Below the pieces are notes generated by a model. It was not told the DNA's origin. It searched no databases and saw only the letters and a list, made by a program, of their open reading frames with translations. A stretch of DNA of 64,000 nt from Fluviicoccus keumensis (GTDB taxonomy: Bacteria; Pseudomonadota; Gammaproteobacteria; Pseudomonadales; Moraxellaceae), in contig NZ_SHKX01000011.1 in assembly GCF_004217445.1 (NCBI RefSeq), positions 369,260-433,259 on the forward strand. The letters are read 5' to 3'. The stretch's first letter is position 1. The number at the start of each line of letters is the position of its first letter. Below, one piece after another: positions 8,283-17,151 of this stretch. The position numbers and the translations under genes were made by a program.

Positions 8283-9626
8283 TCAAACCAGCCGCGCCAG
8301 CAAAGCTCCGTCCAGCGCCTTTTCCAGCGGCATCTTCACCAGAATGCCGTTGCCGGGCGCCACGTCCAGCGCATGGCCTTCCGCGTGCTGCAGTTGCTCC
8401 AGCGTGATTTCCCGGTTGCCGGACGGATGGATGATCTCCAGCCGGTCGCCCACCGCAAAGCGGTTCTTCACATCCACCAGCGCCCAGCCGTCGTCGATGG
8501 ACAAGACTTGCCCCACGAACAGGCTGCGCTTGCTTTCCGAATGCCCGGTCAGGTAGTTCTGCGTGTCTTGCGGCACATGGCGTTGCAGGAAGCCGGGGGT
8601 AAAGCCGCGATTGGCCAACCCGTCCAGATCGGCCAGCAGCGACGGGTTGAAAGGCTTGCCCGACCGGGCGTCATCAATGGCCTGACGATAGGCCTGCGCC
8701 GTGCGCGCCACGTAATACAGCGACTTTGTCCGGCCCTCGATCTTCAGCGAATCAACCCCGATCTGCACCAGCCGCTCCACATACTCGATCGCGCGCAAAT
8801 CCTTGGAGTTCATGATGTAGGTGCCGTGCTCGTCTTCCATCACCGGCATCAGCTCGCCGGGACGGTTGGCTTCCTCGATCAGGTAAACGCGGTCGGCATC
8901 CGGATGCCGCTCCGCACCGCCGCAAGCGGCAAAACGGCTGTTGGCTTCTTCCAGTTCCTGCGTGAAGTCGAAGCCTTGCAGCCTCACCACATCGCCCTGT
9001 TCGGTCTCGGCGGCGTCATGCACCTTGTAGTCCCAGCGGCAGGCGTTGGTGCAGGTGCCCTGGTTGGGGTCGCGGCGGTTGAAATAGCCCGACAGCAGGC
9101 AGCGACCGGAATAGGCGATGCACAGCGCGCCGTGGACGAACACTTCCAGCTCCATCTCCGGGCATTCCTGCCGGATTTCGGCAATCTCGTCCAGCGACAG
9201 TTCGCGCGACAGGATGATCCGTTTCACGCCCACTTTCTGCCAGAACTTGACCGAGGCGTGGTTCAGGGTGTTGGCCTGTACCGAGAGGTGGATGTTGAGG
9301 TCGGGCCAGGCTTCGCGCGCCAGCATGATCAGGCCGGGGTCGGCCATGATGAAGGCGTCGGGTTGGAGGTCCACCACCGGCTGCAGCTGACGGACGAAGG
9401 AGCGCACCTTGTCGTTGTGCGGCAGGATGTTGGCGGTGACGTAGAACTGCTTGCCGCGTGCGTGGGCTTCGCTGATGCCTTGCGCCAGTTGTTCCTGGCG
9501 GAATTCGTTGTTGCGGGCGCGCAGGGAGTAGCGGGGCAGGCCGGCGTAGACGGCGTCGGCGCCGAAATCGTAGGCGGTGCGCATTTTTTCAAGGCTGCCG
9601 GCGGGCAGGAGCAGTTCGGTTTTCAT
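8283..9626 (-). CDS. trhP: tRNA 5-hydroxyuridine synthesis protein TrhP (U32 peptidase-like, YegQ)
   Basis: 447 aa from ATG 9626, the start that matches E. coli YegQ (KTELLLPAGSLEKMRTAYDFGADAVYAG). Upstream in-frame residues are Pro-rich and not conserved. Family signatures: SVQANTLNHASVKFW, RCLLSGYFNRRDPNQGTCTNACRW with a Cys cluster, MNSKDLRAI and SLKIEGRTKS. U32 proteins of this group are needed for the prephenate-dependent hydroxylation of U34 in tRNAs (ho5U, precursor of cmo5U) and probably bind an iron-sulfur cluster. Length equals the family norm (E. coli 453). It flanks the accessory island. Confidence 0.93.
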   Translation of the reverse strand: MKTELLLPAGSLEKMRTAYDFGADAVYAGLPRYSLRARNNEFRQEQLAQGISEAHARGKQFYVTANILPHNDKVRSFVRQLQPVVDLQPDAFIMADPGLIMLAREAWPDLNIHLSVQANTLNHASVKFWQKVGVKRIILSRELSLDEIAEIRQECPEMELEVFVHGALCIAYSGRCLLSGYFNRRDPNQGTCTNACRWDYKVHDAAETEQGDVVRLQGFDFTQELEEANSRFAACGGAERHPDADRVYLIEEANRPGELMPVMEDEHGTYIMNSKDLRAIEYVERLVQIGVDSLKIEGRTKSLYYVARTAQAYRQAIDDARSGKPFNPSLLADLDGLANRGFTPGFLQRHVPQDTQNYLTGHSESKRSLFVGQVLSIDDGWALVDVKNRFAVGDRLEIIHPSGNREITLEQLQHAEGHALDVAPGNGILVKMPLEKALDGALLARLV

Positions 9627-10037
9627 GCGGGGGATCGGGGTAGCGGGGAAAGGCGCGTATTCTACATGGGTATTATGGGAAAGGGGATGGAGGGATGGAG
9701 CTGATTTGGCGGGAGGAATTTCGAGGGGGTTGGGTTGACGGGGGTGGGGTTGGCTGATAGCTTTCAAGCAAGTCGTCCCATGGATTTAGTTCGCTTAGCA
9801 AGGAAGCAATATATTGCAGGTTGCTAATTTTAAAAGGAACGTATGGGATTAAACCCTTTTTGGTCGAGCGCTCTGTTATGCGAAATCTGTCGCCTAAACA
9901 TAGTTATGTTTTTTGGCATGGCGGGTTTCGATCCGAAGCGGACAGCTGTGCTGAACGATGCTCTCTTTTGATAGACGGGGTAATTTTATCACTCTGATCC
10001 ATAATAGCTCTTCATGGGCGGACCATAAGGATATTAA
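9627..10037. other. Long intergenic region at the left edge of the accessory island
   Basis: No convincing gene. From about 9765 the sequence turns AT-richer and loses the codon-like GC periodicity of the core genome, which I take as the left boundary of the inserted segment. AAGG at 10027-10030 is a ribosome site 7 nt before the ATG of the large NTPase gene. A TTGATA at about 9968-9973 could be a -35 element, but I see no well-spaced -10, so I do not call a promoter. Confidence 0.6.
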
Positions 10038-13000
10038 ATGGAAGGCCATGTTCCGTTAGATCGCGAATTCTCACCTGTCTACAAAAGTGAAAAAGAAGCG
10101 GAGAGTGAGGAATTCCTCTTGGCTTGGGGGCACGCTAAACCGATAACTTGGGACGTGATGGCGGAAAAATACCGCTGCGTCATATTAGCGGAAGCGGGTG
10201 CGGGGAAGACGGAGGAGTTGCGGCATCGGGCCAGCTCCCTCGCGGGCGAAGGAAAAGCAGCCTTCTTTCTCCGAATTGAAGATATCGAAACTGACTTCTA
10301 TACCGCGTTTGAAATAGGTGCAGAAGCCCAGTTTCACGCATGGCTGCAGTCGACGGACGAGGCATGGTTTTTCCTGGATTCTGTAGATGAGGCTCGACTG
10401 GAGCACCCGAGAGCCTTTGAAAAGGCTCTTCGCCGCTTTGCCAGGGGGGTCGCAAATGGTGCGCACAGAGCGCATATTTACATCTCAAGTCGGCCCTACG
10501 CATGGCGGCCAAAGGAAGACCAAAGACTGGTAGATGAACTTCTGTATCTCCCCGCTGCACAGACAGTAGAGGTTGGGGAAGGTGATCGGCGATCCACTCC
10601 GCAAAGCGCCCTCACAGTTTTCACTTTGCGCCCTTTAGATGAAGGGCAGATTCGGCGTTTCTGCGTTGCTAGGGCGGCAGAGAATGTCGACGGCCTGATC
10701 AGGGAAATCGATCGTGCCGACCTTTGGAGTTTGGCGGAGCGTCCATTTGACCTTGAAGGCATATTGGCCAAATGGGCTGTGGACAACGCTCTAGGCGGCC
10801 GCTTGGACTTGCTCCGTCACAACATCGATAAGCGCCTACGCGATACGCACAGTACTGACAGGGCGCAACGTCAACCCCTGAATCTTGAACAAGCAAGAGA
10901 GGGCGCGCGCTGCTTGGCCGCTGCTGTCGTGCTGTCCGGACAAGCGGGTCTTAATGTTCCAGACGCTACGCCGCTTAAACCTGGGATTGACGCAGAAGCA
11001 GTCCTTGCTGCTTGGAATCCCGAGGATGTTCGGGCGCTACTTGAGCGCGGAATTTTCAATGACATCATTTATGGGGCAGTACGATTTCGTCACCGGGAGG
11101 TCCGCGAGTTACTTGCTGCCGAGTGGTTCTCAGGCTTATTAATGGCGGGCAACAGTCGCCATTTGGTCGAAGCGCTCTTCTTCCGTGAGCAATATGGGCA
11201 AGAAATTGTTACCCCTCGACTTCGAGCAATATTGCCTTGGCTCATCCTGTTTGACGACGAGATTCGGCGCAAAGCGCTTCAGATTCACCCTGAAATTGCT
11301 GTCGAAGGTGGCGATCCATCACACCTACCATTGGCAGAACGACAGGGGATATTGGCAGAAATCGTCCAGCGCATCACTTCGGATCAGGATGATCGCTCCG
11401 CACGAGACAATAGTGCAATCGCGCGAATCGCCAATCTAGACCTCTCGGACAACGCTCAGCAGCTCATAACCGCCTATGCCGACAATGATGATGCCATCTT
11501 CTTTCTAGGCCGGCTGGTCTGGCAAGGAGAAATGGCAAGTTGCGTGGCCTCTTTGCTTCCCATTGCAGCAGATGGTTCTCGGGGAATTTACGCCCGAATA
11601 GCATCGGCACGCGCGGTGATGACTTGCGGGGCTGCAGAGCAAAAACAAAGTTTGTGGCAACAACTCATCGATGGCGTTGACCCGATTCCCCGTGAACTGC
11701 TCGCAGAGCTGGTGGTAGAAGCTTCGCCTGATAGTGAAGTTGTTGGAATGCTGGTGGTTGCACTGGGCAAGTTGTCGCCCGATGAAAGGTACAAGACCTC
11801 CGGCCTTGCTGGTGCTCTACACGGCTTTGTGGAACGCTTGTCGATTGCTGAGGAGCATCAGGCCATCGCTCGATTGATAAGTGGCCTACATGCTTATCTG
11901 GAACAGTCACCTTATGTCGAGAGGCGAGAGTGCCATGTCTCGAAGGAATGTGCATGGTTGCTAGGACCAGCCTCTCACGCAGTAGAAAAGCTGGTTGCCG
12001 CTCGAAGCGACGCCGCTTTAAGCGAAACATCTCTCTCCATCATGCTAATGGTCACAACCTTGCGTCATTGGCAAGACGAAGACCTCAGGGAGTACAAAAC
12101 CAGGCTTCATGCGCTTGTACCCGCATGGCCGGAGCTTAACGATTCCCTTTATTGGTTCAGCATTGAACAAGCTCGATTAGCGCAGGCGGAGCGTACAGGT
12201 GACTCCTTGACTGATGATTGGCCAGCTTCATGGCTAGGCCCATTCTGGAAGTTCGATTCTGACAGTTTCCCAAGGTTACTCGAATATATTGGCTCCCGCG
12301 CGGTGCACGACGATAGATTGGTCGCGCTTAGTACAGCGTTTCAAGTTTATGCGCGAAATGACCTGCCGGTGGAAATTCTTGCCCAACTAGAAAGTGTCGT
12401 TGCCGTAGATTCTGAATTGACAAAGAAATTGGGACTGCTGGTCAATCCGCCGGTATCGGAGACGGTTCGGAGGCATGAGGAGGAACATGCAGAATACCTA
12501 CAGAGGCGCAGTGAGGAGGAAGAGCGACAAAAGCAGCAGCGAGCCGAGTGGATAGCGGAGTTACGTGCCAACCCAGAGCGGGTCCGCACCCCGCCTGAAA
12601 TGGAGCCCGGTACGTTCATGAACGATCAGTACTGGCTTATGCACGAGTTGCAGGATAGTGGCTTAGCTACAAGCCGCTCTGAGTACGCTAACTGGAGGGC
12701 GCTGACTTCAGATTTCGGCGAGAGCGTCGCGCAGGAGTATCGTGATGCAGCCTTAAACCATTGGCGGTGCTACGTACCATCCCTAAGGTCCGCGGGAGCC
12801 CCAGGTAACAGCACCCCATGTTCTCTAATCTTTGGACTGGCCGGACTGGAAATAGAGGCCACCGAGAACGCGGATTTCCCAGGCTCTCTGGATGAAGCAC
12901 AAGCACGTCAAGCTATACGCTATGTCACTTGGCAGCTTAACGGATTTCCCGCGTGGTTCGAGAGGATGCACCAGGCATTCCCGGGTTTGGTCGAAGAGGC

Positions 13001-14333
13001 GGTGACCAATGAATTGGTCTGGGAGCTTGAGAACACCGGCTCAGACGAGCCCATGCACTACATTCTCCATGACCTGGTCTATCATGCGCCTTGGCTACAT
13101 GCCCGCATCGCTCCCGCAATACTCGAGTGGGCCGAGGCCAATCCCTCACTTATCAACGCCAACCGACAGTACTGCTTACACATCTTAGTTAATGGCGGCA
13201 CAGATGCAGCAAGACTTGCCGAATTGGCAAATCACCAGATAGCTCAAACAACAGACGCGAACAGTATTGCATGGTGGTATGCGCTTCGCGTCGATTGCGA
13301 TCCGGATAATGGCATCCCTGAACTTGAACAGTGGCTTTCAGGCCTTGACGAGGAAGTGGCAACATCTGCGGCTCAGGTATTTTTCACCACACTTGTGAAT
13401 GGGCGCCGATTGAGAGAGAGCAGCCCTAAGTTCGGTCACTTCCAAACAGCAGAACATCTGAAATCACTATATATCCTGGCACACCGTAATATTCGGATAG
13501 AGGATGAAATCAACCGCGCAGGCGGGGGCACGTATTCTCCAGGGCCGCGCGATGATGCCCAGGATGCGCGAGGCAGCTTATTCAACCTCCTATCGGAAAT
13601 ACCAGGCAAAGCCACTTACACGGTCATCGAACAATTGATCCGCGAGCACCCGGACCCAAATCGTCGCCCATGGATGGCCAAACTGGCATACAAACGCGCT
13701 GAACAAGATGGCGACCTTGAGCCTTGGACCGCTGAGCAGGTTTACGCGTTTGACCGGTCTCAAACAATAACACCGGCAACACATTATCAACTCTTTGACC
13801 TGGCCATACATCGCTTGAAGGACCTTAAGAACTGGCTGGAACGGGGAAACGACAGCCCCTGGAGAACCTGGCAGCGTGTCGACGGCGAAACCGAGATGCG
13901 CACCTTAATAGCTGGTTGGCTCAATCAGCACTGCCGAGACCAATACACGACTGCTCAAGAACCTGAACTAGCCAATAGCCAGCGCATGGACATTTGGTTG
14001 CAAAACACAAAAGTGCACTCACCAGTTCCTATCGAGCTAAAACTGCTAGACAAAGGGTGGAGCGGGCCAGATCTTTGTGAGCGCCTACGAAATCAGCTGG
14101 CAGGTGATTACCTCAGAGAGGAAAGCGCAAGATGCGGCGTAATGCTTTTGGTATGGCAAGGAAATACCGCCGTTAAACGATGGATGATTAGTGGGCAACT
14201 TGTTGAATTAAACGAATTGGGCAGTGCCCTAAAAGGGTATTGGCAAGAGATTTCAGCCGATTTCCCAGGTGTGGACGCGATCGAAGTCATGGTCATAGAC
14301 CTGACATTACGTGAACACGCCTCAGATTCATAA
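10038..14333 (+). CDS. Large STAND/NACHT-like P-loop NTPase with C-terminal PD-(D/E)xK-like nuclease motif; candidate anti-phage protein
   Basis: 1431 aa, complete, with ATG 10038 supported by AAGG 7 nt upstream. Visible N-terminal motifs: HVPLDREFSPV (4-14), Walker A AEAGAGKT (51-58), Walker B WFFLDSVDEA (110-119) and a YISSRP sensor (148-153), the order found in NACHT/STAND ATPases. A long helical region follows (about 300-1300), with a charged, probably coiled stretch at about 808-842, plausibly a HEAT/TPR-like sensor. The last 115 residues show MDIWL (D1318), PIELK (E1333, K1335) and NQLAGDYL (1353-1360) followed by GVMLLVW, the spacing of a PD-(D/E)xK nuclease core. Composition is AT-richer than its neighbours and an IS remnant lies just downstream. 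By analogy with Avs and bacterial NACHT proteins I infer a phage-sensing, self-limiting nuclease. I cannot assign a named family. Confidence 0.7.
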   Translation: MEGHVPLDREFSPVYKSEKEAESEEFLLAWGHAKPITWDVMAEKYRCVILAEAGAGKTEELRHRASSLAGEGKAAFFLRIEDIETDFYTAFEIGAEAQFHAWLQSTDEAWFFLDSVDEARLEHPRAFEKALRRFARGVANGAHRAHIYISSRPYAWRPKEDQRLVDELLYLPAAQTVEVGEGDRRSTPQSALTVFTLRPLDEGQIRRFCVARAAENVDGLIREIDRADLWSLAERPFDLEGILAKWAVDNALGGRLDLLRHNIDKRLRDTHSTDRAQRQPLNLEQAREGARCLAAAVVLSGQAGLNVPDATPLKPGIDAEAVLAAWNPEDVRALLERGIFNDIIYGAVRFRHREVRELLAAEWFSGLLMAGNSRHLVEALFFREQYGQEIVTPRLRAILPWLILFDDEIRRKALQIHPEIAVEGGDPSHLPLAERQGILAEIVQRITSDQDDRSARDNSAIARIANLDLSDNAQQLITAYADNDDAIFFLGRLVWQGEMASCVASLLPIAADGSRGIYARIASARAVMTCGAAEQKQSLWQQLIDGVDPIPRELLAELVVEASPDSEVVGMLVVALGKLSPDERYKTSGLAGALHGFVERLSIAEEHQAIARLISGLHAYLEQSPYVERRECHVSKECAWLLGPASHAVEKLVAARSDAALSETSLSIMLMVTTLRHWQDEDLREYKTRLHALVPAWPELNDSLYWFSIEQARLAQAERTGDSLTDDWPASWLGPFWKFDSDSFPRLLEYIGSRAVHDDRLVALSTAFQVYARNDLPVEILAQLESVVAVDSELTKKLGLLVNPPVSETVRRHEEEHAEYLQRRSEEEERQKQQRAEWIAELRANPERVRTPPEMEPGTFMNDQYWLMHELQDSGLATSRSEYANWRALTSDFGESVAQEYRDAALNHWRCYVPSLRSAGAPGNSTPCSLIFGLAGLEIEATENADFPGSLDEAQARQAIRYVTWQLNGFPAWFERMHQAFPGLVEEAVTNELVWELENTGSDEPMHYILHDLVYHAPWLHARIAPAILEWAEANPSLINANRQYCLHILVNGGTDAARLAELANHQIAQTTDANSIAWWYALRVDCDPDNGIPELEQWLSGLDEEVATSAAQVFFTTLVNGRRLRESSPKFGHFQTAEHLKSLYILAHRNIRIEDEINRAGGGTYSPGPRDDAQDARGSLFNLLSEIPGKATYTVIEQLIREHPDPNRRPWMAKLAYKRAEQDGDLEPWTAEQVYAFDRSQTITPATHYQLFDLAIHRLKDLKNWLERGNDSPWRTWQRVDGETEMRTLIAGWLNQHCRDQYTTAQEPELANSQRMDIWLQNTKVHSPVPIELKLLDKGWSGPDLCERLRNQLAGDYLREESARCGVMLLVWQGNTAVKRWMISGQLVELNELGSALKGYWQEISADFPGVDAIEVMVIDLTLREHASDS

Positions 14334-14410
14334 GTGGCAAGGCCTAAGGGCTCGAAGCAGGAACTAAATCGAAGCTCAAAGCATGCTCGCTACTGATTCT
14401 GGAACTTCTA

Positions 14411-14800
14411 GCAGGGTGTTGAAAAACTCTGCTGCCACAACCTGACTGATGCAACAGTAGCACATCTGCTTTCATCACGACCTTTGCCATGCGTGGTTCC
14501 GACTCCCGGCAAGGTGCGCTGTTCAGCTTCGTCGATCTGGACAGCCGCATCACCGCCAAGCATTCCATCCGTAAGCTGCCCCAGATCGTCGACACGATCC
14601 TGACCACGCAGGACAGTGAATTTTTCGCCCGCTATTCCGAGACCGGCCGCCCGTCGATCCCGCCGGAACAACTGCTGCGAACATTGCTGTTGCAGGTCAT
14701 GTACTCCATCTGCAGTGAGCGGCAACTGGTCGAGCAACTGGATTACAACCTCATTTTCTGCTGGTGCGTCGGTATCGGCGTCGATGATCCGGTCAGTCCC
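14411..14800 (+). mobile_element. Remnant of an IS5/IS1182-like insertion sequence
   Basis: A GGGTGTTGAAAAACTC terminus, typical of IS ends of this type, starts near 14413 about 75 nt before a transposase start. The transposase homology stops near 14795. No matching right inverted repeat was found up to 15000, so only the left end remains. Probably immobile. It marks the region behind the large NTPase gene as a recombination-prone site. Confidence 0.65.
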
Positions 14801-14959
14801 ACTCCTCGTTTACCACTGCAAAGTGGGGGCTTTCAAGCTAGTTTCGAGTGTATGATGACAGCAAAAATTGCATCGCTGAATTCAATGCCCAACTTGCGCT
14901 TGAAGCGCGATAATGGCCCAGCTGATTACGGGGCAATTTTTTTGTTGGGGTTGAGGTAA
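14489..14959 (+). pseudogene. 5' fragment of a transposase gene (DUF772 N-terminal domain)
   Basis: The first 102 codons (MRGSDSRQGALFSFVDLD..., GRPSIPPEQLLR, LQVMYSICSERQLVEQLDYNL, CWCVGIGVDDPV) match the N-terminal domain of IS5/IS1182-type transposases. The expected next part, starting after VDDPVW and carrying the DDE catalytic residues, is missing. The remaining 54 codons up to 14959 are unrelated read-through. The gene is truncated and cannot encode an active transposase. Confidence 0.8.
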
Positions 14960-15021
14960 TCTCAGCTTCTAATTTTGCTGTGGGGCGTTACGCCTTCAGC
15001 TGGTAGTTGGGAGTCACAAGC

Positions 15022-15306
15022 ATGAACCAGTCGATCACACTCAATCTGCCTAATGACCTTGCTGATTTCGAGTGGGCGAAAGTCATGGCGGTCTACGAAA
15101 CGATGGATGCCTGGGTGGCTGGGCAGGAACTGCCATGCTGGTTTGGCCCACTCGACAGTTCTAGGTATCTGGCGGCTTCTGTCGAGCCAAGTGGTCTTCT
15201 ACTTGAAGGAAATCTAGAGCCGCTAGTTTTTCGGGGTTGGGTAACTAAGCTCTGCGCCAAGTTGACGCTCGCACTTGGGCGAGAGGTCTATGACGCAGAG
15301 GTGTAG
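15022..15306 (+). CDS. Small hypothetical protein of the accessory island
   Basis: 94 aa from ATG 15022, preceded by GGGAG at about 15008-15012. A TTG at 15007 is in frame but lies within that ribosome site. The protein is soluble, acidic, rich in Leu and Trp (LPNDLADFEWAKVMAVYETMDAW, CWFGPLDSSRYLAASVEPSGLLLEGNLEP) and shows no motif that I recognise. Its size, its short compact leader and its place among mobile remnants resemble an orphan cassette gene, but no attC site was found. Function unknown. Confidence 0.6.
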   Translation: MNQSITLNLPNDLADFEWAKVMAVYETMDAWVAGQELPCWFGPLDSSRYLAASVEPSGLLLEGNLEPLVFRGWVTKLCAKLTLALGREVYDAEV

Positions 15307-15387
15307 CGGCCAAGACGCCCAATTTTAACGTTATCCCAATTTGACCATCGCTCTACCTGATTGATAATGCTGCTACTCTGTCAAACC

Positions 15388-15419
15388 GGCGTCATTCCCG
15401 TCCCCCCGGAAATGACGCC
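15388..15419. terminator. Hairpin between the orphan gene and the convergent sphingomyelinase gene
   Basis: Inverted repeat GGCGTCATTCC / GGAAATGACGCC with a short C-rich loop. It lies 80 nt after the orphan gene stop and 7 nt before the sphingomyelinase stop. There is no strong T-run, so the terminator assignment is moderate. Confidence 0.55.
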
Positions 15420-15425
15420 TCCCCC

Positions 15426-16940
15426 TCAATACAGCAAGTTGCTGAAAGTCTGATAAACCGGCGCACTCACCCCCTTCACCCGGAATTTCTCTGCCGCGCC
15501 GATACTTCCGGACCACAGGTAAAGATGATTGGCCCACGACCCCGACTCCCAGCGCTTCAGATAATAATCCGACCCGCTCACTGTCGACGTATCCCGAAAC
15601 GCCACCAAATCCCCGTCCTGCAAGCATTCCGACGCCGCCCGCGACAGGTTCTCCACCCGCAGCCGGTTCGAACTGTCGCCCTGTTTCGGATAATAGGCAT
15701 AGTTGCCGCCACCACCGCCCAGCCACCAGTTCCACAGATAGCCCGGATACTTGCGCGACTCGATCTCGATCATGTCGCCGGTTTGCAGGCAGCCGGTTTG
15801 CGGATAGTAGAAATCGCGCACCTGCCAGCGGCTCTCCAGATTGGCGCTGTTACCGGTGGCGGTAATCCAGGCCGTGGCCGAACTACCGGTGCGCAGCGCC
15901 AGGTTGTTGACGGTGCTTTCAATCGCCACATCGCCGTAACGGGCATTCACCGGTTTGAAACTGCGGGTGGGTGTGGTGGCGTCGGCCTTGGCGAAAGCGG
16001 CGACCGGGTAGTGATCGGAATAATCCTTGAACTGGTAGCGCTCCACACCACCGCTGACTTCCCAGCGCGGTGACACCACATCCCGCGCCTGATTCTGCCA
16101 GGAGGAGGGTTGGGCGTAGTTCTTTGCGACCAGGATGTAATCCAGATATTCACGCGCGGCCGTCGGGTAGTTGTAGTTGGCGATGCCGTTGGTGCGCGGG
16201 TCCCAGGTGTAGTCAACGCCGACATAGGCCGTGGGGGCGTTGACATCCAGCGTACTCAGCATGCTGGCGTATTCCGGGCTGGTGCGCACCACGTTCATGT
16301 CGCCGCCAATCAGCACCACTTCATTGGCAGGAATGCCTTTACCGGCCAGAAAATAACGGATATTGGTGAATTGCTGACGACGGACTGCTTCCGGTTGTCC
16401 GGCGCTGCAACTGCTGTCCTGCGCCTGCACATGCGTGCCGACGATGTGGTACTTCTGGCCGTTGCGGTTGATGCGCACATAGACGAAACCCTTGTTGGAC
16501 AGGGCGTCCGCCCCGCAACCGGCGTTATAGACAAACTGCACCTTTTCCTCGATCGGCCACTTGCTGACGATAGCCACGCCGCCGTCTTCCGGGGTCATGG
16601 ACGAGTAAGCGCCCAGCGTGGCGTTCCAGCCTGCCGTATTACGGCCCAGCACCGGCGTCTGGTAGGGGTACTGCGTGGCCAGTCCGTTCAGCAAGGTTGC
16701 CGAGGCGGTGTTGTCGAAAGCTTCGTTGAGAATCACGACATCCTGATTCTTCAGGTAGTCGGCCTGCGCGATCATCGACGCCCGCACGTTTTGGCCCCAG
16801 TTGGGATAAAGGTTGGTCGACAGCATGTAGACGTTGTGGGTCAGTACGTGCAAGCCGTCGGTGTAGGCATCGGCCAAGGCGATGGCGGGGGAGAGCAACA
16901 GCGGCAGCAGCAGGCCGCCGGTGGTCAAGGTTGTTTTCAT
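15426..16940 (-). CDS. Secreted sphingomyelinase-like phosphodiesterase (DNase I-fold, neutral sphingomyelinase C / beta-hemolysin family)
   Basis: 504 aa. A signal peptide (MKTTLTTGGLLLPLLLSPAIALA) is followed by an endonuclease/exonuclease/phosphatase domain at about 28-320. Its motifs are LTHNVYML, the metal ligand segment ILNEAFDN, VGTHVQAQDSSCS, GGDMNVV, EYLDYILV and the catalytic SDHYPV near residue 310. This set matches bacterial neutral sphingomyelinases, which cleave sphingomyelin to ceramide and phosphocholine. A C-terminal region of about 180 residues, rich in Gly, Trp and Tyr (YPGYLWNWWLGGGGGNYAYYP), resembles the extension of longer Leptospira/Pseudomonas-type enzymes and may aid membrane binding. 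Divergent from the CidA/LrgA gene. Confidence 0.87.
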   Translation of the reverse strand: MKTTLTTGGLLLPLLLSPAIALADAYTDGLHVLTHNVYMLSTNLYPNWGQNVRASMIAQADYLKNQDVVILNEAFDNTASATLLNGLATQYPYQTPVLGRNTAGWNATLGAYSSMTPEDGGVAIVSKWPIEEKVQFVYNAGCGADALSNKGFVYVRINRNGQKYHIVGTHVQAQDSSCSAGQPEAVRRQQFTNIRYFLAGKGIPANEVVLIGGDMNVVRTSPEYASMLSTLDVNAPTAYVGVDYTWDPRTNGIANYNYPTAAREYLDYILVAKNYAQPSSWQNQARDVVSPRWEVSGGVERYQFKDYSDHYPVAAFAKADATTPTRSFKPVNARYGDVAIESTVNNLALRTGSSATAWITATGNSANLESRWQVRDFYYPQTGCLQTGDMIEIESRKYPGYLWNWWLGGGGGNYAYYPKQGDSSNRLRVENLSRAASECLQDGDLVAFRDTSTVSGSDYYLKRWESGSWANHLYLWSGSIGAAEKFRVKGVSAPVYQTFSNLLY

Positions 16941-17151
16941 GAAGCACCCGGTGTTGTGATGGTTGTTATGGGTGTGCCGAGCTTAGAAGTGATGCCGGAG
17001 AGGGGACAGAGCGGGCAGGGCCAAAAAGGGGATATTGGCGGCCAGTCGACGGACGGTTGGCGCGGCTTGCGAATGATCAAGACTAATGGGTCATTGCCAG
17101 ATCAGGACTGGCGGGTAGAATGCCCTTTTTATCGATATTGCGCCTGCCACC

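Noticed and set aside
9627..10037. Promoter of the large NTPase gene
   Set aside because: A TTGATA is present but no -10 at 16-18 nt. The region is AT-rich enough for chance matches.
14960..15021. Possible integron attC site (GGGCGTTACG) before the orphan gene
   Set aside because: The bases after GTT do not fit the RRRY core and no partner inverse core was found, so I do not call an attC or an integron cassette.
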